Shown in pieces: positions 32,330 through 42,764 of a stretch of DNA of 64,000 bases. Numbering within the stretch: position 1 is the first letter of the stretch; each line of letters begins with the position of its first letter. This stretch comes from Pomphorhynchus laevis. Its lineage: Eukaryota; Acanthocephala; Palaeacanthocephala; Echinorhynchida; Pomphorhynchidae. Both the position numbers and the translations under genes were made by a program. The DNA lies in NCBI GenBank assembly GCA_012934845.2, contig WNNJ02000901.1, positions 62,001 to 126,000 of the forward strand. The letters are read 5' to 3'. Under the pieces are notes generated by a model. It was not told the origin of the DNA, made no database searches, and was given only the letters and a program-made list of their open reading frames with translations.

Positions 32330-33605
32330 TTCTTTATTTGAAAATTTAAAACAAACAAAACGTTTATAGTTATAATGTCATATAATCTTCATCCACTATG
32401 TAATCGTTGAAACGGCTTGGCATTTTACTTAAGCGTTGGCTATGCCAGATCAGTGGACGTTATTGATTTCTGACCGGTTCGCTGACCATTGTTTGTTGAT
32501 AGTCATCAGAATGTTTTAATTCACTCAATGTCTTGTCCGCTTCACCTTTCGTCTGGTTTAGATCAATCTGTGGCTCGCTTTGGGTGTTGTCTCCTGATAC
32601 ATTGTAATTAGTCGCTGGTTGGTGCCGTAGTCCGTGTGTATGTTGTCTCTGAGTTTGACTCGTTAGATATATATGGACACGGTGTGTAATCATCAGCGTA
32701 AGGAGCCAGATGCTTCAACGATACGGTTGTTTCTCGTCCATCGTCGAATCTGATAGAAGCTTTGGATGGATCAAATCTCAGAAGTTCCACGACCTGTACT
32801 TGAGGATCATATTTGCTAGAGCGAACATGCTGTTTTAATAGAACTTTGCCAGGCGTAAGTAACCAAGTTGGTAACGCCTTCCCTGTGCAAGCTCTGCGCT
32901 CAAAACGAAAGAACCTCTCATGAGGAGTACAATTCGTCAAAGTGCAAAGCAATGATCTTACTGAATGTAGTGCAGCTGGTAGAGATGATTCCCACATCGT
33001 GATTGTTCTATTATGAGAGGCTAAATCGAGCCAATAGCCTTCCAGATTATACCGTTGTACTTTTCGACCTGGCCATTACATGTCGGATTGTATGGACAGT
33101 TTCGACTTGATGATATTCCTAATCGATTTAAATAATCGCTGAACTCTCTCGCAACAAATTCTGGACCACGATCGGAGTGAATCATTGCGGGCATTCCAAA
33201 CATGAAGAATAATTTCTCAAGACATGCGATGACTGTTGATGTCATCATGTTAGAACATGGAAAGGCGAATGGAAACATCGAGAACTCGTCGATTACGACC
33301 AAGATATAACGGTTGCGTGTTGATGATGGAATCGGTCCTTTGAAATCTAGTGATAAGCGCTCGAATGGTTGGCATGCTTTTATTAAGGCGTGATCGTTTG
33401 GCTTGAAGAATCTTGGTTTAAGCCGAGAGCAAACGCCACAATTTTTGACGATGTTTTTGAGGTCCTCGACAGAACATGGAATATTCCGACTACGGATAAA
33501 GTGGTACAACCTCATCACTCCTGGGTGGCATAATGATTGGTGCAGAAACTTAGTACGAGGCTTACCATTATCGTGTATCTTACCCAATATATACAGATGT
33601 TAAGA
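32330..33605 (-). mobile_element. Ty3/Gypsy-type LTR retrotransposon fossil, integrase region only
   Basis: An old, broken fragment of an LTR retrotransposon. The parts recognisable on the - strand are an integrase zinc-binding segment and catalytic core (about 33587-33021; for example SLCHPGVMRLYHF, CGVCSRLKPRF, FERLSLDFKGPIP, IHSDRGPEF) and the C-terminal part after the core (about 32997-32608). No gag, protease or RT lies beside it, and I see no LTRs. A few breaks. It belongs to the same broad clade as the fossil at 44490-47790. Bounded by a PLE fragment on the left and LINE-E on the right. Confidence 0.8.
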
Positions 33606-35415
33606 TGGAAGTTTTGTAATTCGGTGGATGGGCAGGTATAAAGCTTAACACACCTACCATCCTACCTCGCCCTTGGAAAAATCTTGACCTCCCCCTTCTC
33701 AGCTCCGCCTTACTCAAATCGTCTCTATCTTCTACCACAATAACATATTCCTCCCATCACGATCTCGTCTTTATTTTCAAATCTAAACTCAAATCTACTC
33801 TCGATCTTATCTTGACCTTCAAGCCTCACCCTCACCGTAACTCGTACCGTTCCCCATGGTTTGACATCCAATGCCTACTCTCAAAGCGTCGACCTCGTCG
33901 TGCTTTTTAAGTCTATTACCGCTCTCTTAGACGTGATATCCGCTCGCTCACTCCGTCTCTCGTGACTCATATCTTGCCCTTCGCCGAGATTATCTCGACC
34001 TACTACGTACCAAATGCAACTCCTTCTGGCAGCATAAAATCATAACTTCATTCAACTCGAAGTCTCTCTGGCATCCTTTTATCTCAATCCTTGCTCGCTC
34101 CTCTTCGTCTTGCAACACCAATCTCATGATTATTCGTCATTTCTTCAGACCAAATTATCCACGTTGCTCTATAACAACCCCATATTAATTCCATATAACT
34201 GTTACTTGCCTGCAATCATTCTCTGAAACCCGGCATCGTCGACCACTCCATCGTCCTTTATCGCCTTCGTTATAATTGCGGATTTTCTTCCTCCTCCGTA
34301 GCATGGTTTGCCTCATATCTATCTGACCGTGCTTTTCGAGTCTGTTCTAATTCATCATCCTCCACTTCCATTGTTATTTTCTGCGGGGTCCCTCAAGGTT
34401 CAGTCCTAGGTCCCAGGCTTTTCTCTATTCTACTTGGCGATCTCGCTCCGTTTATCAAACCTCACTCCTTTAACGTCATGCAATACGCCGATGGCATCCT
34501 CATCTATGCACATGCGCCCGTCCTTCGCATACGCGATATCGGCATTTCTGCCTCAAACTGTATTTTTCTATCTACAAACGTATCTCCAATCTTCATATTG
34601 TTCTAAACCCCGACAGATGTAAAATAATGAACATCCTCGCCCGATATATACAGGGGGAAGATCCATCCCATATCTCTTCCCCCTGTATAAATTGCATCAT
34701 CAAACATTCCAATAGTCCATAATCTCACTTTCTTAAACTTTCATTTCGATGATCACAGTTTGCTTAAAGTCTTCGTCCGTGACAAGGTCCGCTCATCTAA
34801 CTTAATTCTCCGTGACATCCGCCGTATCCGCCCCCTTATCGACTTCCGTTCTTGTATGTCTCTTCTTTCATCGCTTTTTTCCCTAAAATCGATTACTGCC
34901 TTAGCCTTTTCGCCAATTCTCCAAAATCCATCATCCTAACCCTACAACGAATAATCAACACCTCCGTTCGATTGCTCTTTCGTCTCCGTCGCTTCGACCA
35001 CACATTCACATATTTTGCCCAACTCTCCTGGCCCACCATCCACATCCGCATCCAATTCCGCCTTCTTATCGTCACTTTTCGTCTCATCGCTGTCGGCTTT
35101 TCATCGTTCATCAACCTCCCTTTCTTAGACGACACTCGCCCCACCTCTATATCGATGCGTTCCCGTCATTACATCTTACTCCATATTATCAATTACTCAA
35201 ATAACTACGGTCTCCGATCTACCTCGTCGCCGCTCCCTCGTTTGGAATCAGATCTTTCTCGACGTCCGCTTAGCTCCCGTATTTATCACGTTCAAATATC
35301 TCCTCCGTTCACACCATATCAACACAGAATTTATATTTTTGTCTGCTTTTTTTATTCGTGGTCATTTAAGCGTGGTCCGGCACGCATTTGCCACGTAAAA
35401 ATAAATCTTTTTAAG
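33606..35415 (+). mobile_element. LINE-E: pyrimidine-rich non-LTR retrotransposon, 5'-truncated and broken
   Basis: The + strand is strikingly rich in C and T compared with its neighbours. Translations in order: end of an APE-like endonuclease (SSHHDLVFIFK near 33755), the linker PWFDIQCLLSKRRPRRAF, then the RT with AWFASYLSDRAFRVCSN, FCGVPQGSVLGPRLFS (near 34380-34430) and MQYADGILIYAH (QYADD of the family with the second Asp changed to Gly). The C-terminal part lies at 34852-35418 (LSLFANSPKSIILTLQRI, LSWPTIHIRIQFRLL). Likely CR1/Jockey-like. Multiple frame breaks. No relation by eye to LINE-A. Confidence 0.7.
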
Positions 35416-35507
35416 TAAGAATGAAACGAATGACCGCACAGAATGAACATAGTGTTTTAATCGTAAGTGGCTTGCGGCAGATGATGATTCCTTAAGGTTT
35501 GTAATGA

Positions 35508-35960
35508 TTAAACAGTTTGCTTTGCATTAAACTTTGCTTTCACTGACTGTAAATCTAAAGGCTTTAAAAGTGGACTCATATTGTTACAATGATCTGAATG
35601 GGAAGTAGAAGCAGTAGTTGAACGCACCGTATCATCCTTGTTTTGTTTATTATCTCGTGACATAAATGTAGCGAATGATTCATTGCGTGAAGAGGCAATT
35701 TTCTTTGGATAATTATTTGTCTTAAGTATTGACCTAGATGTTTGATTCAGTTGATTCATCATTCTAATAGAGGAGGATAATGAAATCTCTACGGCATGGT
35801 TATATTTCAATAATGCTTTAGATAAGGTGACGAAGACGTACGCTTTGTGATACTGTTTTGACGTGTAAAATATGCGTCATCAATAATTGGCTCAAGGAAA
35901 CAAGTTGTCGCTAAGCGATAATCTGTTTTATTTTAATTCGATGTAAATGATCCTCTTAAG
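35508..35960 (-). other. Unidentified coding-like fragment
   Basis: On the - strand one frame is open from about 35880 to 35508 (KALLKYNHAVEISLSSSIRM, Ser/Thr/Asn-rich, ending KAKFNAKQTV), while an overlapping frame before it reads LEPIIDDAYFTRQNSITKR. The two look like one product with a shift, or one exon and its shadow. No family recognised. 35416-35507 and 35961-36239 hold nothing else I can name. Confidence 0.25.
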
Positions 35961-36249
35961 AGATAGATAATGCAAAATCCACACTCGAGTTTTCTCGCAG
36001 TTTGAGAGTTAGCATCTCTATATGAAATAGATATCGTTGTCCAGACGTTAAAATCCTCATTATCACATCCCGCTTCGCTCGAAATATAAATGTTCAGGAA
36101 CATTGTTTCTCTTACGCCTACCCATTGAATTGTAAATTGTATATTAGATTTTTTTTAGTATTTTTACAGATTTTTTCATGAAATATAAATTTAGAAGTAA
36201 CATAATGAGAAGGCGAAGCAAGATAACTAAGAGCGAGTATGTCCAAGAA

Positions 36250-36690
36250 GGAACAATAATTAATAACAATAATTAAGACGCACAAGTACGTCTTAACGAG
36301 GACGTCCAGAGTGTGAGATTTATATTGACGCAGGTACTTGGTTCTTGCAATGTGGATATTGTCAAACGTGTTAAACTCGTTGCATTATTTCGACTGGGTA
36401 AGCGTGATACACTTAGTAATAGGCCGCGTTTACTCAAGGCCGTATTTAGGGAGCAGTCGCATGCTGAGTTAATTCTTCGGAATTCATATCGTTTTAAAGG
36501 ATCCCATGTTAGTCTCTTGAAAGATCTTGACGCTCTTTAAAGGGAGAAATTGTCTCAAGCTAAGAAAGAACTCGCATCTCGTGTTGCACTTGGTGAGAGC
36601 AATCTATGTGTGCAAAATTTTCAAGTAGTGAGGCGACGCATTTGAATCAGTTGGTCCCCACTAGATGCATCGCCTTTCGTGAATGTGGAG
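36250..36690 (+). pseudogene. LINE-C ORF1, C-terminal half
   Basis: The frame reads VKLVALFRLGKRDTL, AELILRNSYRFKGSHVSLL, then after an in-frame TAA (at 36538-36540) REKLSQAKKELASRV and NFQVVRRR. LINE-C2 has NKFERERLREVRQLL at the position of that stop. This conserved part is the nucleic-acid-binding C-terminus of CR1-type ORF1 proteins. The N-terminal PHD-like part seen in LINE-C2 is missing here, so the copy is 5'-truncated. Confidence 0.65.
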
Positions 36691-36785
36691 GGTTTTGGCA
36701 AGATCTTACAGCATACAAGTGCCTAGATGATTTGGGATCTGAAGTGTGTTAGATTGCTAGAGATGATATTACTACTCACACGGGT

Positions 36786-39527
36786 GTGAATAAAAGTCAT
36801 AGTATATTTTATTGTAATGTTCGGAGCTTGTTACAGAAAGTCGATGAGCTAAAGTTTAGGATCGAGTCTGTTAATCCAATTATAGTTGGTATTACAGAAT
36901 CTTGGCTTAATTGTGATGTATCCGATGCTGAGGTATCCATCCCAGGCTATTCTTTGTTCCGTAGTGATCGGATAGGGGGTAGGGGTGGTGGCGTAGCTCT
37001 CTTTATGAGAGACGAAGTTAAGGTGCGCGTTTTGAGTAAGTCGTCTATTGATAGAGTTGAGAGTTTGTGGTGTCAGGTGAAGTTTGATAACAGCTCACCC
37101 ATCATACTCAGTCTTGTGTATCGTGCTCCTAAGGCAATATCTAAGAAACTCATTGAAGAGATAGAGTTGTATACGCGAGGAGATTGTGATACTGTGATAA
37201 TTGGGGATCTGAATATGCCAGATGTTGAATGGACTTCGAATACGGTTCTTCCTACTTGTGATAGTGAATCTTGTGACCTTATGGAGTGTTTTGCTTATTG
37301 TGGTCTTGCTCAATTTGTTGATGTACATACTAGCTTTTCAAGTTGTAGTTCTTTCCTTCTTGATCTTTGCCTATCGACAAACAGTCAATTAATCAGTAGT
37401 ATCCAATATGATTCTCCTGTTAGTTTGTCTGACCACTGTGTAGTTAAAGTTTTGCTAAATATACAAATGAGGGTGTTTCATCATGCTCGGTATAAACGTC
37501 AGATTAATGTTTTTCGGGCGAACTATGATGTTATTACATCAAAGCTGCATAGAGTAAGTTGGCCTGATCCGGCTGTTGTCGGAGTTGACGAGGCCTGGGA
37601 TCATTTTCGCGTGACGCTATATTCTCTAATGGTAAAATTCTCACCTTTGAAGTCTAAGACTAATCGGAAAAGCGCTCGTTGGTTTGATACTGAGCTGGCT
37701 ACTGCGATGAAGGCTCGTGACTTCAGTTTCAAATGCTTTAAGGGTGGGTTTTGTAAATATGGTGTTTATAAGCAGACGAGAAATTTCTTCAATTCTTTAA
37801 AGCGACATAAGCGCTATTTATTTAAAAATGGTCTAGCTCATAGTTGTAGACATGATCCCAAAGCTCTCTTTCTATATGTGAATAGTAGTAGGAACGCTAA
37901 TAAAACAATTGGCCAATATTTTGATAGCGTTATTGAAGACGACCTTGCTGAGATGTTCTCAAGGCATTTTTACTTATACAAAGAGACTACAAACGAGTAT
38001 TCTGAACCTATCCAGAACAGTGAGACGATAAGAGGTGCTAGTGTTTCATATCCTAGTTTAGACATAGCTAATTTGATAACTCCTGAGAAAGTTTTAGCTG
38101 AACTGCATCGTCTTAAAGAGACAAACTCCAAAGGTGCTGATTTGTTACCTTCGATATATCTTCGTCGAATAGCATACTCAATATATACACCACTTTGTAA
38201 CATATTTCGACAATCTATTATTGATACGAATCTTCCAAAAGAGTGGAAACAATCGATCATTCACCCCATCTTCAAAAAGGGTGATAGATCTTCAGTAGAC
38301 AATTATAGACCAGTAAGTATTACTTGCTTATGTTGTAGAATGTTAGAGCGAATTACACATGATTATATGGTCAAGTTTTATGGTGAGAATAATGTAATAG
38401 CTTCTGAGCAACATGGTTTCCGTAAGGGTTATTCGACAGTTACTAATCTACTCGCTGCCCATCTTGATTGGTCAGCTAATAAAACCGTATCCATTGCTAC
38501 TGACATCATATTCTTCGATTTATCTAAGGCATTTGACAGAGTAGACCATAGATTCCTCCTAAATAAACTACAGAAATGTGGCATTCCATTTTTGCTTGTT
38601 AGATGGATTAAATCGTTTTTAAGCAATCGTAGTTATTGTGTGCATGTAGATAATTTTTACTCTTCTTCGAAGCCATGTAATATAGGGGTGCCTCAAGGTT
38701 CAGTATTGGGTCCATTGTTATTTAGTGTCCACATCAACGATATCCGGGAATTTATTGATTCTCGGATGCTTTTATATGCAGACGATTTGAAAATCTGGCG
38801 GGGAATTCGTTCACCCAATGATAAAGTTAAACTGCAACGGGATATCGATGAAGTCGAAAATTGGGCTCTGCTCTATAGGTTGATTGTTAATATATCAAAA
38901 TGCAAACATTTACGTGTTCGTAGCGGAAATGCTCAATCTTTAGTTAATTATAGCTTTCAAAGCAGTGATATAGAACGAGTGAGCAAATATAAGGACTTGG
39001 GAGTGTGGATAAACAGTGATTTGAGTACCGTCACACATACTGAACATGCTTGTTCAAATGCGTTGGGGATAATCGGTCAACTTCGACGCACTTTCATTGC
39101 ACTCAATCAATTTGCCCTACGTCCGCTAATCTTTGCTCATGTGTTGAGCCGTCTTTTATATGCTGCGCCGTGTGTGTATCCCCAAAATTCAAAAGAACAT
39201 ATTAGTTCAGAGAGGGTACTTCATAGAGCTACCAAGCTAGCACCGCAACTGAAATTTTTGTCGTACCCTGATCGATTAAAAGCACTTAGACTTGAGACTG
39301 TCACGTGGACCCGCCGGTACATCGATATGAGTATGGTCTGGCAAATTCTTAATGATTTGGATCATCCACTTCGAGATTGTCTTCATTTGCGCTCATCCAA
39401 TATCCTCCGAGGCCATGGTTTAACCCTGCGACGTGAAAGGATAAGAAAATCACGAGCTGTCCAATTTGATCGGCGAGTTGTATCTCTGTGGAATAGGCTC
39501 GTCTTGAACTTTAATTGTTTGTCATGA
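36786..39527 (+). CDS. LINE-C ORF2: APE endonuclease plus reverse transcriptase (open)
   Basis: A frame of 913 codons. Endonuclease (residues about 1-230): FYCNVRSLLQKVDEL, VGITESWL, GGRGGGVALFMRDEV, VIIGDLNMPDVEW, SLSDHCVV. Linker, then RT (about 430-760): YRPVSITCLCC, FFDLSKAFDRVDH, IGVPQGSVLGPLLF, MLLYADDLKIW with both catalytic Asp, then thumb and a C-terminal Arg-rich end (LRRERIRKSRAVQFDRRVV). The first codon here is GTG, not ATG. An in-frame TAG lies at 36750-36752, and the likely true start is an ATG at 36683 in another frame, so the start region is damaged although every catalytic part is open. Confidence 0.9.
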   Translation: MNKSHSIFYCNVRSLLQKVDELKFRIESVNPIIVGITESWLNCDVSDAEVSIPGYSLFRSDRIGGRGGGVALFMRDEVKVRVLSKSSIDRVESLWCQVKFDNSSPIILSLVYRAPKAISKKLIEEIELYTRGDCDTVIIGDLNMPDVEWTSNTVLPTCDSESCDLMECFAYCGLAQFVDVHTSFSSCSSFLLDLCLSTNSQLISSIQYDSPVSLSDHCVVKVLLNIQMRVFHHARYKRQINVFRANYDVITSKLHRVSWPDPAVVGVDEAWDHFRVTLYSLMVKFSPLKSKTNRKSARWFDTELATAMKARDFSFKCFKGGFCKYGVYKQTRNFFNSLKRHKRYLFKNGLAHSCRHDPKALFLYVNSSRNANKTIGQYFDSVIEDDLAEMFSRHFYLYKETTNEYSEPIQNSETIRGASVSYPSLDIANLITPEKVLAELHRLKETNSKGADLLPSIYLRRIAYSIYTPLCNIFRQSIIDTNLPKEWKQSIIHPIFKKGDRSSVDNYRPVSITCLCCRMLERITHDYMVKFYGENNVIASEQHGFRKGYSTVTNLLAAHLDWSANKTVSIATDIIFFDLSKAFDRVDHRFLLNKLQKCGIPFLLVRWIKSFLSNRSYCVHVDNFYSSSKPCNIGVPQGSVLGPLLFSVHINDIREFIDSRMLLYADDLKIWRGIRSPNDKVKLQRDIDEVENWALLYRLIVNISKCKHLRVRSGNAQSLVNYSFQSSDIERVSKYKDLGVWINSDLSTVTHTEHACSNALGIIGQLRRTFIALNQFALRPLIFAHVLSRLLYAAPCVYPQNSKEHISSERVLHRATKLAPQLKFLSYPDRLKALRLETVTWTRRYIDMSMVWQILNDLDHPLRDCLHLRSSNILRGHGLTLRRERIRKSRAVQFDRRVVSLWNRLVLNFNCLS

Positions 39528-39655
39528 TGTGGTATGCAGTGATATGGATTCACGACCCAATCTGGTATTTCCATGGCTAATAAGTCCGCAAACCTTTTGT
39601 TCATGTGTAATATGAGATTTGTCAAATATGATGTAAATGAGGATGTCATCATCGG

Positions 39656-40750
39656 TTATTATGTTTGATACAATTTCATGCGTGGGGAAATTGACAAATA
39701 TCGTTCGCGCCTATTTTGCTTATGCAAAGTGAGTTTAGGTATGAATGCGCCGATAGTTTCCTTTGACGATATCATATCGGCACATTTACCTTGGAGTTTC
39801 TCTACTTAAATGTTGAGCTTTTCGAATATATCACTCATAAAGTAAATGTACTTTTTGGCTTTACACAATTCACTTCCCAATTCGTGTTGTGCAAAGAATG
39901 ATGTTATAGAATCCCAAAGTTTAACAACTCTGCGTAAACAATTCCCTCTTAAAAGCCACCTACTTCGGTATGAATTTTTTGCTGCCAGATAATGTCGATG
40001 AATAATGCAGTGTATACATATAACCGACGGTACAGCGCGTTTTGGATGGGCGATAAAACCGTTATGCCGTCCAATCATTGCCGGAGCTCCATCAGTCGAA
40101 CATGCGACTATATTCGAGAGTGCGATATCAGTTTCGGACAAATAATCCCTCACCATCTTGAAGAGCGTCTCGCGTTTACAATTGGTCGTAACAGATCGTG
40201 CAAAAAGAAATTCTTCCAAACAGTCATTTTTAACAAGAAATCGTACATACACCATTAATATAGCTTAACTATTCTGGAATGTTGACTCATCAAGCTGGAA
40301 AGAAAATGGTCTAGTTACAAGTTTTTGAACAAATTGCGCTTCCATATCTCCGCTGATTTCATCAATTCTTCTAGAAATTGTGGAAGTACTGAACGCTATA
40401 GACTTAAGGATCGAAGTGGGGTCCAGATTAGTCATTCCTGCAATCATTTTATTAATCGCATGAGCGATCACTTTTTCTCCAATTGAATAAGGCAATCCAA
40501 ACTTCTCAATTATTTCCGCTATTTCGTAAAAAACAATCAACCCCGTATCAATTTTACGTTGAGCTGATAAAAATAATCTATCCAGAGTGCCTCGGGATAA
40601 AAACGCGTCGCGTTTTGGTTTAAGTAATCTTGGTCTTCGTGGACTCCTCCGGATGTTTCATATGTAAATGCTTCTTTAGTCTTGATGGACGTCGGCTTTC
40701 TTTGATCAAGTGGCGTGGCGTATCAGGCACATTGGATGTGTTGCATTGAC
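39656..40750 (-). pseudogene. hAT-type transposase remnant (ZBED5/SCAND3-like)
   Basis: A cut-and-paste DNA transposon. On the - strand, in order: end of a BED zinc finger (RPSRLKKHLHMKHPEE, about 40690-40650), ARGT-like DAFLSRGTLDRLFLSA, IIEKFGLPYSIGEKV (40540-40265) with SFQLDEST, then 40255-39806 with MVYVRFLV, the catalytic-core motif CSTDGAPAMIGRHNGFIAH and CIHCIIHRHYLAAKN, then a C-terminal part FIPKLTLHKQNRRERYL to about 39660. These are hallmarks of the hAT family group to which vertebrate ZBED5-like genes belong. Frame breaks and no visible terminal inverted repeats: inactive. It is wedged between LINE-C and LINE-A2. Confidence 0.8.
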
Positions 40751-42715
40751 TGGAGATGGAATGAATCGCGGTAGATTGCGAGGAGAAATGGGAATTAAAT
40801 TCCGTTAAATTCTCAATACCAATTCGGGGAAAGCGTTGGATAGCTGCTTGAAATAAAGCCACTCTGATAGGATCAAAGTGGAATCTCCTTCGGAGCAGGG
40901 AATCCTCTTCTATCCGCCAGCAAATCAAGTAATGAGAGGTGGACAGATGTTGTCACAAATGCTCCGTACAGTGGGGTTTCAACAACCACCTCTCATGGAA
41001 CAGTAATAAATCGAGGAGTGAATTTGTTGAAGTGCAATGAAAGGTGGAGGACAGTGGTTTGTGAATAAGATTACCGTTCCTGGCTCTGCGGAGTGCTGCA
41101 TTAATCCAACGACCAGTTATGTCGTTGAAGTCACCAAGTACAATGTCATAAGCTATCAATAATCCTATCCAGGAGGTCACGGTTCAAGTGAATCTCACTT
41201 GGACGGATGTATACATTGGCTACACTGAGGCGTTTACCGTTCTTACAGAGTGAAACTACCAAACAAGACATGGCTGGACACGAGTAGTTAAATAGGAGGG
41301 AGGACCTTAAGGAGCACTTAACTAAGATCACGAGTCCTTGAGAAGAAGAGGAGTGAGGTGGGGTTATGTACGGAGTATAGTGGGAACTGATATGCTTTGG
41401 GATAAATCGAGTAATGTCCTGGGGGAGACGAATAGACCGCGTCTCTTCAAGGACTATAACATCTGCATCTTTACCAGATAAAAGTCTATGGGCAGAAGCA
41501 CTTCCCGAATTTCACTGAAAGACATTTAGTGAAAAAGGCTCACGAGTTCTTTGCATTGTGATGGATTAGTTGGATGGAGATTGCCTTATCTCTAGACGGA
41601 TCTAGGTGCGGAAAGGTTGGCCTTCCCGCCACCAACTCCGTCCTGGGCGAGCACATGCCCACGGGCAGTGTCTTAATTTCCCTGAGAAGGAGGCTTTTCC
41701 AGCTTTGGACTTAATCAGCTTCCCTACCTTTAGTGGAGGCACGGTATGGGTCGAAGCCCTCCTTTTCTTCGATTTAGGTACAGTGGCAGTAGGAATCACT
41801 GGATTTGCATACAACAGGGAAAAATGACTCGAAAAACGTTGCTCTATTTCTCTGAATATTGACTGTTTTTGTGAGTCTAGTAGATGAAGGATGTCCTTAT
41901 GGGACATTCTACTGCATGATTCGGCATAGCTTACCGGAGATTTTGTAATATGAGAACATAACTTAAGTCTATAGGCCTTAAGGCCTCACACCTACTCGAC
42001 CAGGAGAGATGCGGACCCTTACAATTAGCACACATAGGGGTAGATAAACACTTTTCACTGATGTCAACGCAATCGTTGGACGAGCAATAACCGCAGATCT
42101 TAACTTTATTGCACATAGACGCCAAGTACCCCAATGCATGACATTGATTGCAATGGGGGAACGTCATGTCGTCATTCGATAGTACAGTACATTTTAAATT
42201 GAAGCTCATAAAAGAGTCACATGCCGTTCTAGCCAATATCGAGGGCAATTTATGTAGGGGCCGAGACAAAAGCTATATAGATGGCGTGTCCATCCCTCCC
42301 CTTGACAGAACGAAAATTTGACACTCTAAACAACGCTTGAAAATTGTCAATATCATATTGCTCCAAGTGTGGAGGCAGGTTAGAAACTTTCAACGAAGCC
42401 ATAATAGGCTTTGCAGTAAGGCTCCCAAGCATGGAGATATTTTTCAAAGTATTCTTTATAGTCATTTGCCAATTCGGGGAAGGCAAACGAAACTTTAATT
42501 TCTGATTCATAATATCTGACCAGATTAAATAGAATTCTGTTATTATATTGTTCAACAAAACTTCAAAGGAATAAATTATAGAGTTTGTGTCTTTCAAAAG
42601 GCTCAGCTAATTTAATCATAACCAAATTTTTCAGCTTAGGTGTGGGGGAAGTAATCCCTTGTCATCTTTATCATTAGTTAACAACACAATAACCTTAGAA
42701 GGTGAAGCCATCTTC
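40751..42715 (-). mobile_element. LINE-A2: diverged relative of LINE-A, ORF1 and endonuclease part
   Basis: On the - strand: ORF1 with the RRM-like part (42690-42250; LTAKPIMASLKVSNLPPHLE), zinc knuckles (42269-41931; CNQCHALGYLASMC, CGYCSSND, CANCKGPHLSWSSRC) and a C-terminal part to 41602. Then ORF2 with the endonuclease in pieces (41331-41146, 41180-40953, 40928-40751; VANVYIRPSEI, IVLGDFNDITGRW). It is cut off at about 40751, where the hAT remnant begins; the RT is absent. ORF2 is closer to LINE-A than ORF1 is. Several stops and shifts. Confidence 0.8.
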
Positions 42716-42764
42716 ACCTTCGGAAACAGAAAGCTGACTTCATCGTAGTGAAGCCAGCTTTCTG
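42698..42764. repeat. Two adjacent hairpins at the LINE-C2/LINE-A2 junction
   Basis: GAAGGTGAA (42698-42706) pairs perfectly with TTCACCTTC (42713-42721). CAGAAAGCTGACTTCA (42727-42742) pairs with TGAAGCCAGCTTTCTG (42749-42764), 15 of 16. On the - strand, the second hairpin begins exactly where the normal endonuclease sequence of LINE-C2 (ITESWLHYDE) loses family likeness. Confidence 0.8.

Larger units (their letters stand above)
36240..39655 (+). mobile_element. LINE-C: CR1/Jockey-like non-LTR retrotransposon with open ORF2
   Basis: It contains the C-terminal half of ORF1 (from about 36250), a damaged ORF1/ORF2 boundary, a 913-codon endonuclease-RT frame, and a 3' UTR of up to about 125 bp before a hAT remnant begins. 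It is the best-preserved long coding region among the elements, suggesting the most recent activity. No 3' microsatellite is obvious; the end may be near GATGTAAATGAGGATGTCATC (39632-39652). A related, older copy (LINE-C2) lies antisense at 42716-44330. Confidence 0.85.

Noticed and set aside
34893-35144. Arg-rich open frame antisense to LINE-E
   Set aside because: It arises from the pyrimidine-rich sense strand (Arg/Arg-type codons on the complement); no function supported.
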